The notes under the pieces: generated by a model
The model's input: the letters and a program-made list of their open reading frames with translations, nothing else
Told to the model about the DNA's origin: nothing
Databases searched by the model: none
IMG/VR virus record: IMGVR_UViG_3300042987_000526
Span: 1-30,526 of that record
Length of the DNA stretch: 30,526 nucleotides
DNA from: a virus
Strand: one strand, 5' to 3'
Shown: in pieces, positions 1 to 7,049 of the stretch
Layout of the letters: each line of letters starts with the position of its first letter
Position numbering within the stretch: the stretch's first letter is position 1
Position numbers and translations under genes: made by a program

Positions 1-185
1 TTGCTCGGGAGCTCTGCGACGTACTTGGTGCCAGGCCGGCGGCGCATGCCACCCTGCGGCTGGATCAGGACATTGGTGGCCTTCGCCAGCGCGTTGTTGT
101 AGGCCTGCAGGTCGACTCGGGCCCGCAGCAGGGGATCGAGCTCGCCCGTCGAGAAGTTGCTCTGCAGGTCGACGAAGCGCGGCAT
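1..185 (-). CDS. Tail tube protein B (T7 gp12-like), N-terminal part, cut by window edge
   Basis: Only the first 61 codons are present; the frame is open to base 1. The ATG at 185-183 overlaps the TGA of the upstream tail tube A gene by one base (TGATG). The N-terminus reads MPRFVDLQSNFSTGELDPLL, followed by a QPQGGMRRRPGTKYV segment. The order 'N-F-S-x-GEL-x-P-L, then PQGG-x-x-RRPGT' is typical of the large tail tube / nozzle protein that follows tail tube A in T7-like virions. In that family it forms the lower tail tube through which DNA leaves. The C-terminal part of the same family is found at the other end of the window (30367-30526), so the gene is probably split by the window boundary. 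Confidence in the family is good; the full length cannot be seen. Confidence 0.75.
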   Translation of the reverse strand, partial: MPRFVDLQSNFSTGELDPLLRARVDLQAYNNALAKATNVLIQPQGGMRRRPGTKYVAELPS

Positions 186-799
186 CAGTACCTCACCGCC
201 ACCAGCGTGTAGTCCTCTATCACCCGATTCGGGTTGCCCTGCGCATCCATCTGGCAGGCCTGCCGGAAGTAGCCCCCGCGCATGTTCTCAACCGGGTCGC
301 CCAGCGCCACCCGCTGCCAGCGCAGAGACTTGTCCTGCTGCTCGGTGATCGCCTCGGCAATGTGCCAGGCCATCTGGTATTTCAGCAGCTGCACGAAGTA
401 TTGCGGCATCGCGTACTCAGGCACGCTGTACTGGTAATCGATGAAGACCGCGGTCAGGTTGGTGAGCAGCTGGTCGCCCTGGATCTCCCAATCCTTGTCG
501 ATCGGGGTGCCTACATTGCTGCTCGGGTATACCGCCATCGGGTTGCCCAGGCGATCGCCAGGCAACTGGTAGGCGTACTTCCAATAGCTGCCGGGTGCGG
601 TCACCAGCTGCGCCAGCGCGATCTTCTTCATCGAGAAGCTCCACCGGTACATCGTCAGGGTGGAGTCGCGAACATTGGGGTAGAGCCGGTCGCAGACCGA
701 GCTCGAGTCGGTGCCGTCGTTGAATGAGGTGATCGCCTTTGCGCCCAGCATGAGCAGCGCGTCCGAGCAGATCCTGACTCCCGTATCACCTGCAGCCAT
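185..799 (-). CDS. Tail tube protein A (T7 gp11-like), 204 aa
   Basis: This is a 204-aa protein starting MAAGDTGVRICSDALLMLGA. A CSDALLMLGAKAITSF-type N-terminus followed by DRLYPNVRDSTL and YRWSFSMKK is the usual opening of gp11-like tail tubular A / gatekeeper proteins. These form the ring that joins the portal to the tail tube. Its length is close to T7 gp11 (196 aa). It sits exactly where expected, after the capsid gene and directly before the tail tube B gene, which it overlaps by one base. Expression probably needs read-through of the hairpin at 817-857, or a promoter not seen here. No signal peptide or membrane segment is visible. Confidence 0.85.
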   Translation of the reverse strand: MAAGDTGVRICSDALLMLGAKAITSFNDGTDSSSVCDRLYPNVRDSTLTMYRWSFSMKKIALAQLVTAPGSYWKYAYQLPGDRLGNPMAVYPSSNVGTPIDKDWEIQGDQLLTNLTAVFIDYQYSVPEYAMPQYFVQLLKYQMAWHIAEAITEQQDKSLRWQRVALGDPVENMRGGYFRQACQMDAQGNPNRVIEDYTLVAVRY

Positions 800-816
800 T
801 GCGGCCCCTCAATGTA

Positions 817-857
817 AGAAAGGCCAGCCTCCGCTCGAGGCGAAAGCCGGCCCTTCT
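817..857 (-). terminator. Putative terminator downstream of the capsid unit
   Basis: Between the small head protein stop and the tail tube A start lies an imperfect inverted repeat. Outer arms AGAA/TTCT and GGCC/GGCC pair with single mismatches, and an inner GCCTC/GAGGC hairpin has a 5-base loop. Read on the - strand, the structure ends in a T-rich stretch (TTTCTTACATT). It is weaker than the terminator at 2177-2204 and may only reduce transcription. Confidence 0.45.
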
Positions 858-871
858 GGTTGCTGCTGCTA

Positions 872-1144
872 TTAGTCGCTGTCGGTCACGGTGATCGACG
901 TGCCATCCGACACATCGACAACGGTGCCACTGTTCGACACCACAACCACCAGGTTGGCGGTCGGGGTTGCCGTGTCGTAGCAATAGACCAAGTCGCCGAC
1001 TTTCATCAACGATGCCACGTCGTTGAAGTAGCCCGACGTGTTCACGGTGGCGATCGCATCAGCAGACTGGTAAGACCAGATCTGCGGTGCGTTGCCAGCC
1101 TTGGAACCGGCGACCAATGCAAGACCAGTGCTCGAAAATGCCAT
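872..1144 (-). CDS. Small head-associated protein, 90 aa
   Basis: A 90-aa protein starts at ATG 1144-1142, with an AGGAG Shine-Dalgarno a few bases upstream. It lies 10 bases after the major capsid stop. The sequence reads MAFSSTGLALVAGSKAGNAP, then a QIWSYQSADAIATVN segment and a valine-rich C-terminal half. It looks like a compact all-beta protein with no charged coiled coil. Small proteins of this style with an 'SADAIATVNTSGYF' element are often encoded next to capsid genes in podovirus and siphovirus genomes. A decoration or head-fibre role is an inference from position. It shares the promoter and terminators that frame the capsid gene, so it is probably made in large amounts. A longer frame upstream of this ATG only shadows the capsid gene. 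Confidence 0.75.
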   Translation of the reverse strand: MAFSSTGLALVAGSKAGNAPQIWSYQSADAIATVNTSGYFNDVASLMKVGDLVYCYDTATPTANLVVVVSNSGTVVDVSDGTSITVTDSD

Positions 1145-1154
1145 GATCTGCTCC

Positions 1155-1994
1155 TTATTCGCGGCAGGTGATCTGAACGATGCCCTCGGCGTCGATCGCA
1201 ACCGCGTTGGCCGAGAACACCTCGTTGACCAGCCAGCTGGTCTTTTCCGGGATGTAGTTGATCTCGGTGCGCATTGCGATGCCCTCGCCGTAGCCGATTG
1301 CCTGCTGATGGAACGCGAAGACCTTGCGGTCACTCGAACCATCGATCGGCAGCCCGCCCTCGGCACGGTCGCCCAGAACGTGGAAGGTGAAGCCCAGGAA
1401 CGTGTTGAGCTCGCCCTGAACCAGCGCCTTGACCGTGTTGAAGTCGCTGCTGGTGACCGAGGTCTCAGACAGCAGGTTCGACAGGTTGTTGGCGTGGATG
1501 ACAATGTGACGGCCCTCGGGCGGCACGTTGTTCTTGTCGAGCAGGCGCTTCGCGTCGCGGAGCTTGGCCAGGTTCAGGTTGGTGTTCGAGCCGCCGATGC
1601 TGTTCGCAACGGTGGCGCTCGTGCCCGAGTTGACCAGCGCGTCGATGATCATCTGATCCTGACGGCGGCCGACAGCGGCGGCGACAACCTGCACAAGCTC
1701 CTGGCGCTCGTCGAAGTTGACCTTGGCCTGGCTGAAGATGTCCGAGTATTCGGCAGCATTCCAGTCCTGCAGGGTCAGCGTGACTTGCGAGAAGCTCGCG
1801 TTGATGGGGGTTACGTCGGTCTGCGGAACGCGCAGGGTAGCGGTGCCTTTGCCGACCTTGGGAAACTTGACGATAGAACCTTCGACTCCGCGACGCGCCC
1901 GGGTGGCCCCGACAAGCATTGCCTTGCCTTGATAGGCTTGCTTGACCTCAGCGTCGAAGAGAGTCACGAAGGCATTGGAAAGACCAATAGCCAT
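1155..1994 (-). CDS. Major capsid protein, 279 aa
   Basis: The protein starts MAIGLSNAFVTLFDAEVKQA after a GAGGTGATCAA ribosome site. A compact 279-aa protein without a long cleaved N-terminal domain, placed after the scaffold gene and before tail tube A, fits the HK97-fold coat of this phage type. The segments DWNAAEYSDIFSQAKVNFDE, RRQDQMIIDALV and IPEKTSWLVNEVF resemble the spine-helix and axial-domain pattern of such coats. It is preceded by its own sigma70-like promoter (2140-2169) and a strong terminator (2177-2204). It is therefore transcribed apart from portal and scaffold, which suits the high copy number needed. The assignment rests on context and overall style, not on a unique catalytic motif. 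Confidence 0.85.
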   Translation of the reverse strand: MAIGLSNAFVTLFDAEVKQAYQGKAMLVGATRARRGVEGSIVKFPKVGKGTATLRVPQTDVTPINASFSQVTLTLQDWNAAEYSDIFSQAKVNFDERQELVQVVAAAVGRRQDQMIIDALVNSGTSATVANSIGGSNTNLNLAKLRDAKRLLDKNNVPPEGRHIVIHANNLSNLLSETSVTSSDFNTVKALVQGELNTFLGFTFHVLGDRAEGGLPIDGSSDRKVFAFHQQAIGYGEGIAMRTEINYIPEKTSWLVNEVFSANAVAIDAEGIVQITCRE

Positions 1995-2139
1995 TTGATC
2001 ACCTCATTCGGTTGAAAACTTGGGGTTCTCGCGCCGGTGGGCCTGCGTTGCACAGGGCCGAATGCTTGCTGGTTGCGCCAGCCACTCGTCAGCATCCGCT
2101 GCGGTGAGGGTCGGGTAAACCCGGTGGGCCTTGACGCCG

Positions 2140-2169
2140 ATTCTATTTCCTGATCGGCCCGTTTGACAA
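2140..2169 (-). promoter_or_regulatory. Sigma70-type promoter for the capsid gene
   Basis: On the - strand the -35 element TTGTCA (2169-2164) is followed after 18 bases by the -10 element TAGAAT (2145-2140). Each matches five of six consensus bases. The predicted transcript starts near 2133 and has a leader of about 140 bases before the capsid ATG. The leader includes a short hairpin (CGGGT/ACCCG, near 2110-2122). The promoter lies immediately downstream of the terminator closing the scaffold gene. Confidence 0.65.
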
Positions 2170-2176
2170 GTGGACG

Positions 2177-2204
2177 AAAAAAGACCCGGTGGGGAGACCG
2201 GGTC
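2177..2204 (-). terminator. Strong rho-independent terminator after scaffold gene
   Basis: A perfect 8-bp stem (GACCCGGT/ACCGGGTC) with a 6-base loop is followed directly by six T residues on the - strand. It begins 30 bases after the scaffold stop codon and would end leftward transcripts before the capsid gene. This explains why the capsid needs its own promoter. Confidence 0.85.
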
Positions 2205-2233
2205 AATCCATCAGGGAGGAGGAGACTACGGGG

Positions 2234-3007
2234 TTATTGTAGAACTGCTTGGAATAGTCTTTCAACCTTCTGCCGATAGGCGGCGTCGGTCTTGTATCGC
2301 GGGTCGCCCACCATCTGGTAGAGCTCTTCCTTGCTGGGCGCACCTTCCATCGGCGCGACCTCGATCGGGATCCGGCCCTCGTAAGACTCGCGCAGCTTCA
2401 TCAGCGCACGGATGCCACCCGCGGTGCCGCCCATGATCTTGAACTCTTCAAAATCGTCCTTCCCCCAGACGCCTTTATTGACCAGGCCGCGAGCCCAGTC
2501 GACCATGCCGCCGATCACCGCGTTGGCATTCGGCCCCAGCTTCTTCATCTCGACAGCCGGGTCGACCATCTCGCCCTGCATGAGCTCCTTGGCCTGCGTC
2601 TGCAGCGTGCCGACCAGGTCATCGAAGTCAGCCTGGCTGAGACCGCGCTCCCTCGCCCAGCCCGTCAGCGCGTTGGCCATCGGGTTCTCGGCGTTGCCAT
2701 CGCCGAACGCTGTCAGGTCGTACTTGCCGTCAGCCGGGGCGTTGTGCTGGCCCTTGCTGATCTTGGCTCGCAGATCGCGCCAAGACTTTGCGATGCCCTC
2801 GAGATCAGGCTCGTTCGCGTCCTTCTTCCAGAAGTTCTCTGGCCAGTAGTCCGGGCGCTCGAGGGGATCCTCGGGTGCTGGTGCGCTGGGGTCAGCGGCG
2901 CGGTGATCGATCTGCGCTGCTTGGGGGCTTGCCGGCTTGCTGTCGTCTTCAACGGTAACGCTGTCGAGTAAGCCGGTGCTGCCGGGCTCGTTTGCGGTTT
3001 CGCTCAA
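2234..3007 (-). CDS. Scaffolding / capsid assembly protein, 257 aa
   Basis: This is an acidic, soluble 257-aa protein. Its N-terminal 60 residues look disordered (rich in S, P, A, D and E). Helical segments follow, and the basic, amphipathic C-terminus ends RQKVERLFQAVLQ. The motif PDYWPENFWKKDANEPDLEG, with later helices such as MVDWARGLVNKGVWGKDDFEEF, is typical of scaffold proteins encoded between portal and coat in T7-order phages. The C-terminal helix is the usual coat-binding element of scaffolds. The gene overlaps the Bbp19-like gene by ATGA and is closed by a strong terminator 30 bases downstream. Confidence 0.8.
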   Translation of the reverse strand: MSETANEPGSTGLLDSVTVEDDSKPASPQAAQIDHRAADPSAPAPEDPLERPDYWPENFWKKDANEPDLEGIAKSWRDLRAKISKGQHNAPADGKYDLTAFGDGNAENPMANALTGWARERGLSQADFDDLVGTLQTQAKELMQGEMVDPAVEMKKLGPNANAVIGGMVDWARGLVNKGVWGKDDFEEFKIMGGTAGGIRALMKLRESYEGRIPIEVAPMEGAPSKEELYQMVGDPRYKTDAAYRQKVERLFQAVLQ

Positions 3008-3267
3008 AGGTTCCTCGCTCTTTTGATCCGCGCCTGGATGTCTCGCACCACCGACCGCTGACCGTCAGCGTAGTAAGCGTGCGAGGGGTCGGTGCCGGGC
3101 ACGGCGATCGGCACGTCGACGTACATGTGGCGCAGCCAGATCAGGAGCTTCTGGCCGTCCTCTCCGTTGAATACGCGCAGCACCAGGCGGTCTAAATCGT
3201 CGCGCTTCTGGTCTGCCTCGCGGATGTCGGGCGTCGCGAGCGCCTCGATCTCGTCCCAGCCGCTCAA
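3004..3267 (-). CDS. Bbp19-like small phage protein, 87 aa
   Basis: An 87-aa protein lies between portal and scaffold, overlapping both by ATGA. The core, RLVLRVFNGEDGQKLLIWLR followed by an aromatic/histidine segment (DPSHAYYADGQR) and a basic C-terminus, resembles the Bbp19-like family. That family is named from Bordetella phage BPP-1 and occurs at this same position. Its function is not established. The location suggests a role in head assembly or in joining the portal to the shell. No membrane segment or signal peptide is seen. Confidence 0.65.
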   Translation of the reverse strand: MSGWDEIEALATPDIREADQKRDDLDRLVLRVFNGEDGQKLLIWLRHMYVDVPIAVPGTDPSHAYYADGQRSVVRDIQARIKRARNL

Positions 3268-4856
3268 ACGGGTGCCCCTGCTGGCGCTGCAGCCTGGGCC
3301 TGCATGGCCGCCTGCTGCATGGCCATCGCTTCCATCTGCCGGTTTTGTGCCTCTTCCATGAGCACGGCACGCTCTTCGCGGGTGTTGCGCACCGTGGCCG
3401 GCACGCCGAGCTTGTCGCCGATGTAGTCGACCACCGCGTCACCCTTGAGCGCCAGCTGGCCGTCAGGCCCGAACGCCTGCATCAATTGCGCGTACTGGAG
3501 GATGGCATTAACCTCCTCCATGTTCTGCGCTTGTGCGAGCGGCGCGACGGGGGTGACTTTTACCTCGAGACCGTTGACACGCAACGGCAGGTCGATCATT
3601 CCGCGCTCGTCCATGACCTCGAGGATCTTGGCCACTAGCGGGATCATCGTCTCGTTGATGAGGCGTCCGAACGCCGAGCCCAGGTTCTGCGCGAGCTCCT
3701 TCATCCGCTCGACGATCTCGGTGGCCGAGCGGGCGCTCATGTTGTCCGGCGGCAGCGACTCGTCCAGCAGGATCCGCTTGATGCTGGCCGTCAGGTCGTT
3801 GATCACCAGCTGCGACACGTTGAAGTCGCCGGAGCGGGGCAGGGGTTGCAGGCTCGCGCCCTGGGGGCCGCCATTGCGCGCCACCGGGATGATCGCGCCC
3901 GGCACGATCTTGACCGTCGCGGGGTTCAGCACGCCATCGTCGGCAGCCGTGTAGACGCCGGCCACTGCCAGGCTCGCATTCTTGAGCAGGAGCTCCTTGG
4001 TCTTGTTCAGCGTCTTGATGTCGGGCAGCGCGGTGATGAGCGGGCCGCGACCATAGATCTCACCGGCCACCTTCATGTAGCGCGAGATCACCCAGGGGCT
4101 CGTCTTGCGCCGCCGGTAAACGATCTCCTGCTTCGAGATCTTGTCGATGACGTGGTAGCAATAGTCGCCGCGCTTGTAGTCGTGGATCGTGGCCTCGACC
4201 AGGTCGACATCATCGGTGGGCTTCTGCTCGATCCGCATCTGCACTTCAGCCGGCAGCTTCGCATCCGGCCACTGGCGCTGGATCGACTCACCCTTCATGC
4301 GCATCTTGCGGTAGACGTTGTCCACCTGGCCGTTCGCGCCTTCCTCGTAGCAGACCAGGAACAGCGGCACCGGGATGAAGTTGATCGGCGTCACGTCGTC
4401 GCCAGGCTGCACCATCATGCAGGCCGTGCCGACAGCGAGATCCAGCAGGAACTCGCCGATCGCGATGTCGAAATTCGACTGCTTGAGCACGGCGAACATC
4501 TTGTCGCCGTATGCGTCCAGGATCGCCTGCGCTTGCTGCGTGCGCTCGATCGGGATAGACGGGCCAGGCTCAAGCCTCGACCACTTGCGCTGCGGCGGGA
4601 AGACCACCGACTGCAGCCGGTTCGCAAACCGCTGGGTGCTGTTGATGGCAGTGGAGTCGAAGACGCGCTGCATCTTCTTCGTGCCGGTGCTGCCACCTTC
4701 CCAGATGCCGTACAGCTGGCGCTGCGGGAGCGCGAACTCGTAGGCGTCCTGGTAGATCTGCTGAAACTCGTCTTTCTTCTTCTGGGCCGCGTCGTGGCGC
4801 TTGAGGATCTGCTCTGGCGTCAGCCGCATCCCGCCTGTGTTCTTGTCGTATTCCAT
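3264..4856 (-). CDS. Portal (head-tail connector) protein, T7 gp8-like, 530 aa
   Basis: The chosen start is ATG 4856-4854 (MEYDKNTGG), preceded by GAGG at good spacing and one base after the stop of the upstream gene. The reading frame extends further upstream, but that part is a shadow. At 530 aa the length matches the T7 head-tail connector (536 aa). Recognisable segments are TPEQILKRHDAAQKKKDEFQ and YEFALPQRQ near the N-terminus, VFDSTAINSTQRFANRLQSVVFPPQRKW, and YMKVAGEIYGRGP in the middle. Later come RILLDESLPPDNMSARSATE and a Q/A/M-rich C-terminal tail. Twelve copies would form the dodecameric DNA channel to which terminase and tail tube A bind. It overlaps the Bbp19-like gene by ATGA. 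Confidence 0.92.
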   Translation of the reverse strand: MEYDKNTGGMRLTPEQILKRHDAAQKKKDEFQQIYQDAYEFALPQRQLYGIWEGGSTGTKKMQRVFDSTAINSTQRFANRLQSVVFPPQRKWSRLEPGPSIPIERTQQAQAILDAYGDKMFAVLKQSNFDIAIGEFLLDLAVGTACMMVQPGDDVTPINFIPVPLFLVCYEEGANGQVDNVYRKMRMKGESIQRQWPDAKLPAEVQMRIEQKPTDDVDLVEATIHDYKRGDYCYHVIDKISKQEIVYRRRKTSPWVISRYMKVAGEIYGRGPLITALPDIKTLNKTKELLLKNASLAVAGVYTAADDGVLNPATVKIVPGAIIPVARNGGPQGASLQPLPRSGDFNVSQLVINDLTASIKRILLDESLPPDNMSARSATEIVERMKELAQNLGSAFGRLINETMIPLVAKILEVMDERGMIDLPLRVNGLEVKVTPVAPLAQAQNMEEVNAILQYAQLMQAFGPDGQLALKGDAVVDYIGDKLGVPATVRNTREERAVLMEEAQNRQMEAMAMQQAAMQAQAAAPAGAPV

Positions 4857-4857
4857 A

Positions 4858-5181
4858 TCAAGCCTCGGCCTTGTACTGCTCGAGCAGATTGCGACCCTTC
4901 GCGGCCAGACGCTGCGCAGCAGCTGCGGTGCGCGGAGCAGGTTCGCCCCATGCTCGAGCCGCCAACGCAAGCCGCGTCGGCTCACCCTTGTCGTTGACCA
5001 GCGGGCCTGACGGATTGGTGTAGAACCGCGTGAGGAATGAACCCTTGCGGCGAGCACGCTGGCCGGTAGGGCTCGACTCCTTCACGCCGGGCTGGAGGTT
5101 TCCGCTCTCGCCCGTCGACTCGTAATGCCGCCTGCCGGCCTCTGTCAGCCCGCCTTCTGGATCCTTGTAGCGAGCTTTCAT
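4858..5181 (-). CDS. Conserved phage protein (DUF6321-like), 107 aa
   Basis: This 107-aa basic protein starts MKARYKDPEGGLTEAGRRHY. It carries a GNLQPGVKE segment and then a RRKGSFLTRFY ... GPLVNDKGEPTRLALAARAWG segment. The pattern 'AGR-x-x-Y, N-L-x-PGVK, RRK-S-F, GP, PTR-x-AL-x-x-WG' is like the DUF6321 family of phage proteins. Its molecular role is unknown. The stop lies two bases before the portal start, so the two are probably translated together. Its position just before portal in the late operon suggests a role in DNA packaging or virion assembly, but nothing in the sequence proves it. Confidence 0.65.
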   Translation of the reverse strand: MKARYKDPEGGLTEAGRRHYESTGESGNLQPGVKESSPTGQRARRKGSFLTRFYTNPSGPLVNDKGEPTRLALAARAWGEPAPRTAAAAQRLAAKGRNLLEQYKAEA

Positions 5182-5193
5182 CGTTGGGGCTCG

Positions 5194-5442
5194 TCAGGGC
5201 CGCGCAGCCGCCATCTGAGCCTGGTAAGCAGCGATCACCTCCGGCGTCCACGCGGCCTGGCACTGCGCCACCACGTTGGCGGGTTGGCCGGTCAGATCCT
5301 GGCCAGGCGTCAACACCCAGCGATGGAACTGACGTGCGAAGAACTCTCCGTCCTTGGTGATGGTCGTGCATTGCCGAACTTGCACGATGCCGTTGCCGAT
5401 GATTTCAATGCGATCAACTTCAGTCGTTTCTGCGAGTGCCAT
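5194..5442 (-). CDS. Conserved phage protein of unknown function, 82 aa
   Basis: The start was placed at ATG 5442-5440 because of a clear AGGAG seven bases upstream. The product begins MALAETTEVDRIEIIGNGIV and reads through VQVRQCTTITKDGEFFARQF and HRWVLTPGQDL to a helical C-terminus (WTPEVIAAYQAQMA). Short proteins of this pattern usually sit next to phage adhesin genes. This one directly follows the fibre-like gene at 5487-6134. It could be a small tail or fibre-associated protein or an assembly factor; no motif decides. Confidence 0.65.
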   Translation of the reverse strand: MALAETTEVDRIEIIGNGIVQVRQCTTITKDGEFFARQFHRWVLTPGQDLTGQPANVVAQCQAAWTPEVIAAYQAQMAAARP

Positions 5443-5486
5443 GAGTTTCTCCTGAGAATATGTCTGCATCATCCAATGCAGATCGG

Positions 5487-6134
5487 TCAGATTGTGTAAT
5501 TGATTTGCGCCCAAATGTATCGACCGGAACCAGCCGAGTGGGTTGCTGCTGTCCAAACATCGGCAGATTTGATTTCTTGAATGTCAATAGTCGTTGAACT
5601 CAACGAAATTGTGGCAATCAAGTAGGTATCTGCTGAAAACGTCGCCGTGCCGTATGACGCAGCAACACCCATTGCTCTAATCGAAGCATTGTTCGTAAAC
5701 GGAACTCCAGTAATAGTGATGAATCCGCTCGCTCCGGTTGTGTTGACGCTTTCAAATCCAACATAGAGAGTGACGACATTCCCAATTTTCGTATATCTGC
5801 ACGTCGACGTAACAGGAGTGGTTGGGTCGCTGACCGATCCTTTTAAGGTGGCAGTCCAGGTTCCCTCTTCATAATCATCCAGCGTGTTCGCATCGCTTGA
5901 TGCAGATGCCGTCGCAGGGAACGAAATACCAGCACCCGATGCTGCAGGCGTGGCACCGCCAACGCCGATCGTCGCGGGGAATGCCTTGATGTAATTCTGC
6001 AGTTCCTGCGCGGTGATCTTCTTGCTGCGGTCTGCAGCAGAAGCCTCGCTGATGTCGACGATATAGATCAGGTCGCCGGTGGCGGTGTTTGCACCCGTCA
6101 GAGACGTGAGTGCGGATACGGCTTTGTCAGTCAT
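5487..6134 (-). CDS. Fibre-like adhesin, 215 aa
   Basis: The start is ATG 6134-6132 with GGAG eight bases upstream. The first 50 residues (MTDKAVSALTSLTGANTATG, then DLIYIVDISEASAADRSKKITAQEL) form the attachment module seen at the N-terminus of many phage fibre or appendage proteins. A short linker containing SSDANTLDDYEEGTWTATL leads into a beta-rich, threonine/serine-rich C-terminal domain that probably contacts the host or other virion parts. Bases about 5490-5960, coding for the C-terminal domain, are visibly richer in A+T than the neighbours, as expected of a swapped receptor-binding tip. It is notable that this adhesin lies between terminase and portal, far from the T7-type fibre at 22322-23233. 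Confidence 0.7.
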   Translation of the reverse strand: MTDKAVSALTSLTGANTATGDLIYIVDISEASAADRSKKITAQELQNYIKAFPATIGVGGATPAASGAGISFPATASASSDANTLDDYEEGTWTATLKGSVSDPTTPVTSTCRYTKIGNVVTLYVGFESVNTTGASGFITITGVPFTNNASIRAMGVAASYGTATFSADTYLIATISLSSTTIDIQEIKSADVWTAATHSAGSGRYIWAQINYTI

Positions 6135-6136
6135 GG

Positions 6137-6442
6137 TCAACTCTCCAAAAGTAGAAGGTCAAGATCCTCAAGTAGGGCGTCGTACCCGTCCTCGAACTCA
6201 AGGTTGGTGAACAGCGATTCGTCGTTCTCAAACAGCAGATAGGACGAATCCTCTAGCAGCACATTGCCGCCATCCTCGAGCTCGACGTTGTAGGACAGGT
6301 AGTCGGTGCTCTCGAGGAGGATGTAGCCACCGTCCTCAAGCAGGATGCCGCCGCCGTCTTCCAGCTGCAGCACCGCCGGGAATTCGATCCCGTTGCCGAG
6401 TCCACCGAACCGGCCTAGCCTGAGATTGATGCCGAGAAACAC
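6137..6442 (-). CDS. Acidic LEDGG-repeat protein, 101 aa
   Basis: This 101-aa, strongly acidic protein starts with GTG at 6442. From residue 27 onward it is built of short repeats around LEDGG (residues 27-31, 35-39, 55-59, with a degenerate copy near 83-86). They alternate with ILLE and VLLED strands, and the protein ends LLLLES. The pattern predicts a stacked beta structure. Similar 'ILLEDG' repeat proteins occur beside phage appendage genes. It lies between the spike-base-like gene (one-base gap) and the fibre-like gene (stop overlaps the upstream end of that frame), so it may be a spacer or collar part of the same appendage. The function is inferred. Confidence 0.6.
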   Translation of the reverse strand: MFLGINLRLGRFGGLGNGIEFPAVLQLEDGGGILLEDGGYILLESTDYLSYNVELEDGGNVLLEDSSYLLFENDESLFTNLEFEDGYDALLEDLDLLLLES

Positions 6443-6443
6443 G

Positions 6444-6698
6444 TCACACCAGGCCGACGATGCTGGTGGCGGTCGTACCGGTCGACCAGACCCGCACCGC
6501 GGTCACCGGCAGGATTGATCCAGCCTGCACGGCGTTGAAGGTGGTTGCGTTGCCGAGCGCGTCAGTGATCTTCACGTTGCCGCTGCCGCCAACGTAGAGC
6601 GCACGCACGGGTGCCGCCAGGTCGCTGTCTGCAGGCGTGATCGCAATCGCGCCGATCGCGCATGAGTCTGGCGTGGTGGGGAAGGGTAGTTGCGCCAT
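6444..6698 (-). CDS. Spike base protein-like (RCAP_Rcc01079-type), 84 aa
   Basis: An 84-aa protein starts MAQLPFPTTPDSCAIGAIAI. The body APVRALYVGGSGNVKITDAL, then FNAVQAGSILPVTAVRVW and STGTTATSIVGLV, matches the pattern of the small 'spike base' proteins named from the Rhodobacter gene transfer agent. That pattern is PRALYVG-x-SG-x-V, a short beta hairpin, G-x-LPV, and RV-x-STGTTAT-x-I. In the gene transfer agent this protein anchors head spikes. By analogy the cluster 5487-6698 could encode a capsid or tail appendage. The gene is one base away from both neighbours, so all are probably co-translated. Confidence 0.65.
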   Translation of the reverse strand: MAQLPFPTTPDSCAIGAIAITPADSDLAAPVRALYVGGSGNVKITDALGNATTFNAVQAGSILPVTAVRVWSTGTTATSIVGLV

Positions 6699-6699
6699 G

Positions 6700-6858
6700 T
6701 CACTTTCCTTTTTGTGCTGCTCGGAGGTTATCCACCAGGTTTGGGTAGGGCCGTCCTGCTTTCTTGGCCATCATCTGCGCGGCCTTCTTCTGCATCGGCG
6801 AGAGCTCTTTAGGCTCTCCCAGGCCTTTCGGCCGCGGCTTGTCCCAGACCTCTTTCAT
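6700..6858 (-). CDS. Small basic protein, 52 aa, sharing a motif with its neighbour
   Basis: A 52-aa protein runs from ATG 6858-6856 to TGA 6702-6700. Its start overlaps the stop of the 64-aa gene upstream by ATGA. The sequence is basic and helical. The segment KKAAQMMAKKAGRPYPN (residues about 24-40) is nearly repeated in the upstream neighbour as KRVAQMMAKRAGRSKPN, so the two may be paralogues. No known domain is recognised. The basic MMAK(K/R)AGR helix could bind nucleic acid, but that is only a guess. Confidence 0.6.
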   Translation of the reverse strand: MKEVWDKPRPKGLGEPKELSPMQKKAAQMMAKKAGRPYPNLVDNLRAAQKGK

Positions 6859-7049
6859 TTCTTCGATCCGTATTCGTCGAGCTCACTCTCGAGCTCGGCT
6901 GCCATCTTCATCTCGTGCTCGTTGGGCTTACTGCGCCCGGCACGCTTTGCCATCATCTGAGCGACCCTCTTCTGGAAGGCCGTCTGCTTCATGGATTTCA
7001 TCTCGTCGCCGCCTTTGCCGTTCGACTCGATCTCGATCTCGACTTTCAT
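6855..7049 (-). CDS. Small charged protein, 64 aa
   Basis: A 64-aa protein starts MKVEIEIESNGKGGDEMKSM with a short acidic beta strand. A basic helix containing KRVAQMMAKRAGRSKPN follows, and then an acidic helix ending ELDEYGSKK. The basic helix matches the 52-aa neighbour downstream. It overlaps both neighbours by ATGA. The alternating charge suggests a structural or packaging-associated role, but nothing identifies one. Confidence 0.6.
   Translation of the reverse strand: MKVEIEIESNGKGGDEMKSMKQTAFQKRVAQMMAKRAGRSKPNEHEMKMAAELESELDEYGSKK

Noticed and set aside
1092-2015. Long + strand open frame opposite the capsid gene (307 codons)
   Set aside because: It mirrors the - strand capsid gene in GC-rich DNA, has no recognisable domain and no ribosome site; the capsid gene explains the region.
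3846-4997. Long + strand open frame opposite the portal gene (383 codons)
   Set aside because: The translation is arginine/leucine/histidine-rich, as usual for the antisense of a GC-rich gene; the portal gene is clear.
4857-5057. Upstream extension of the portal frame to base 5057
   Set aside because: It overlaps the DUF6321-like gene, is arginine/serine-rich, and a good ribosome site precedes the ATG at 4856.
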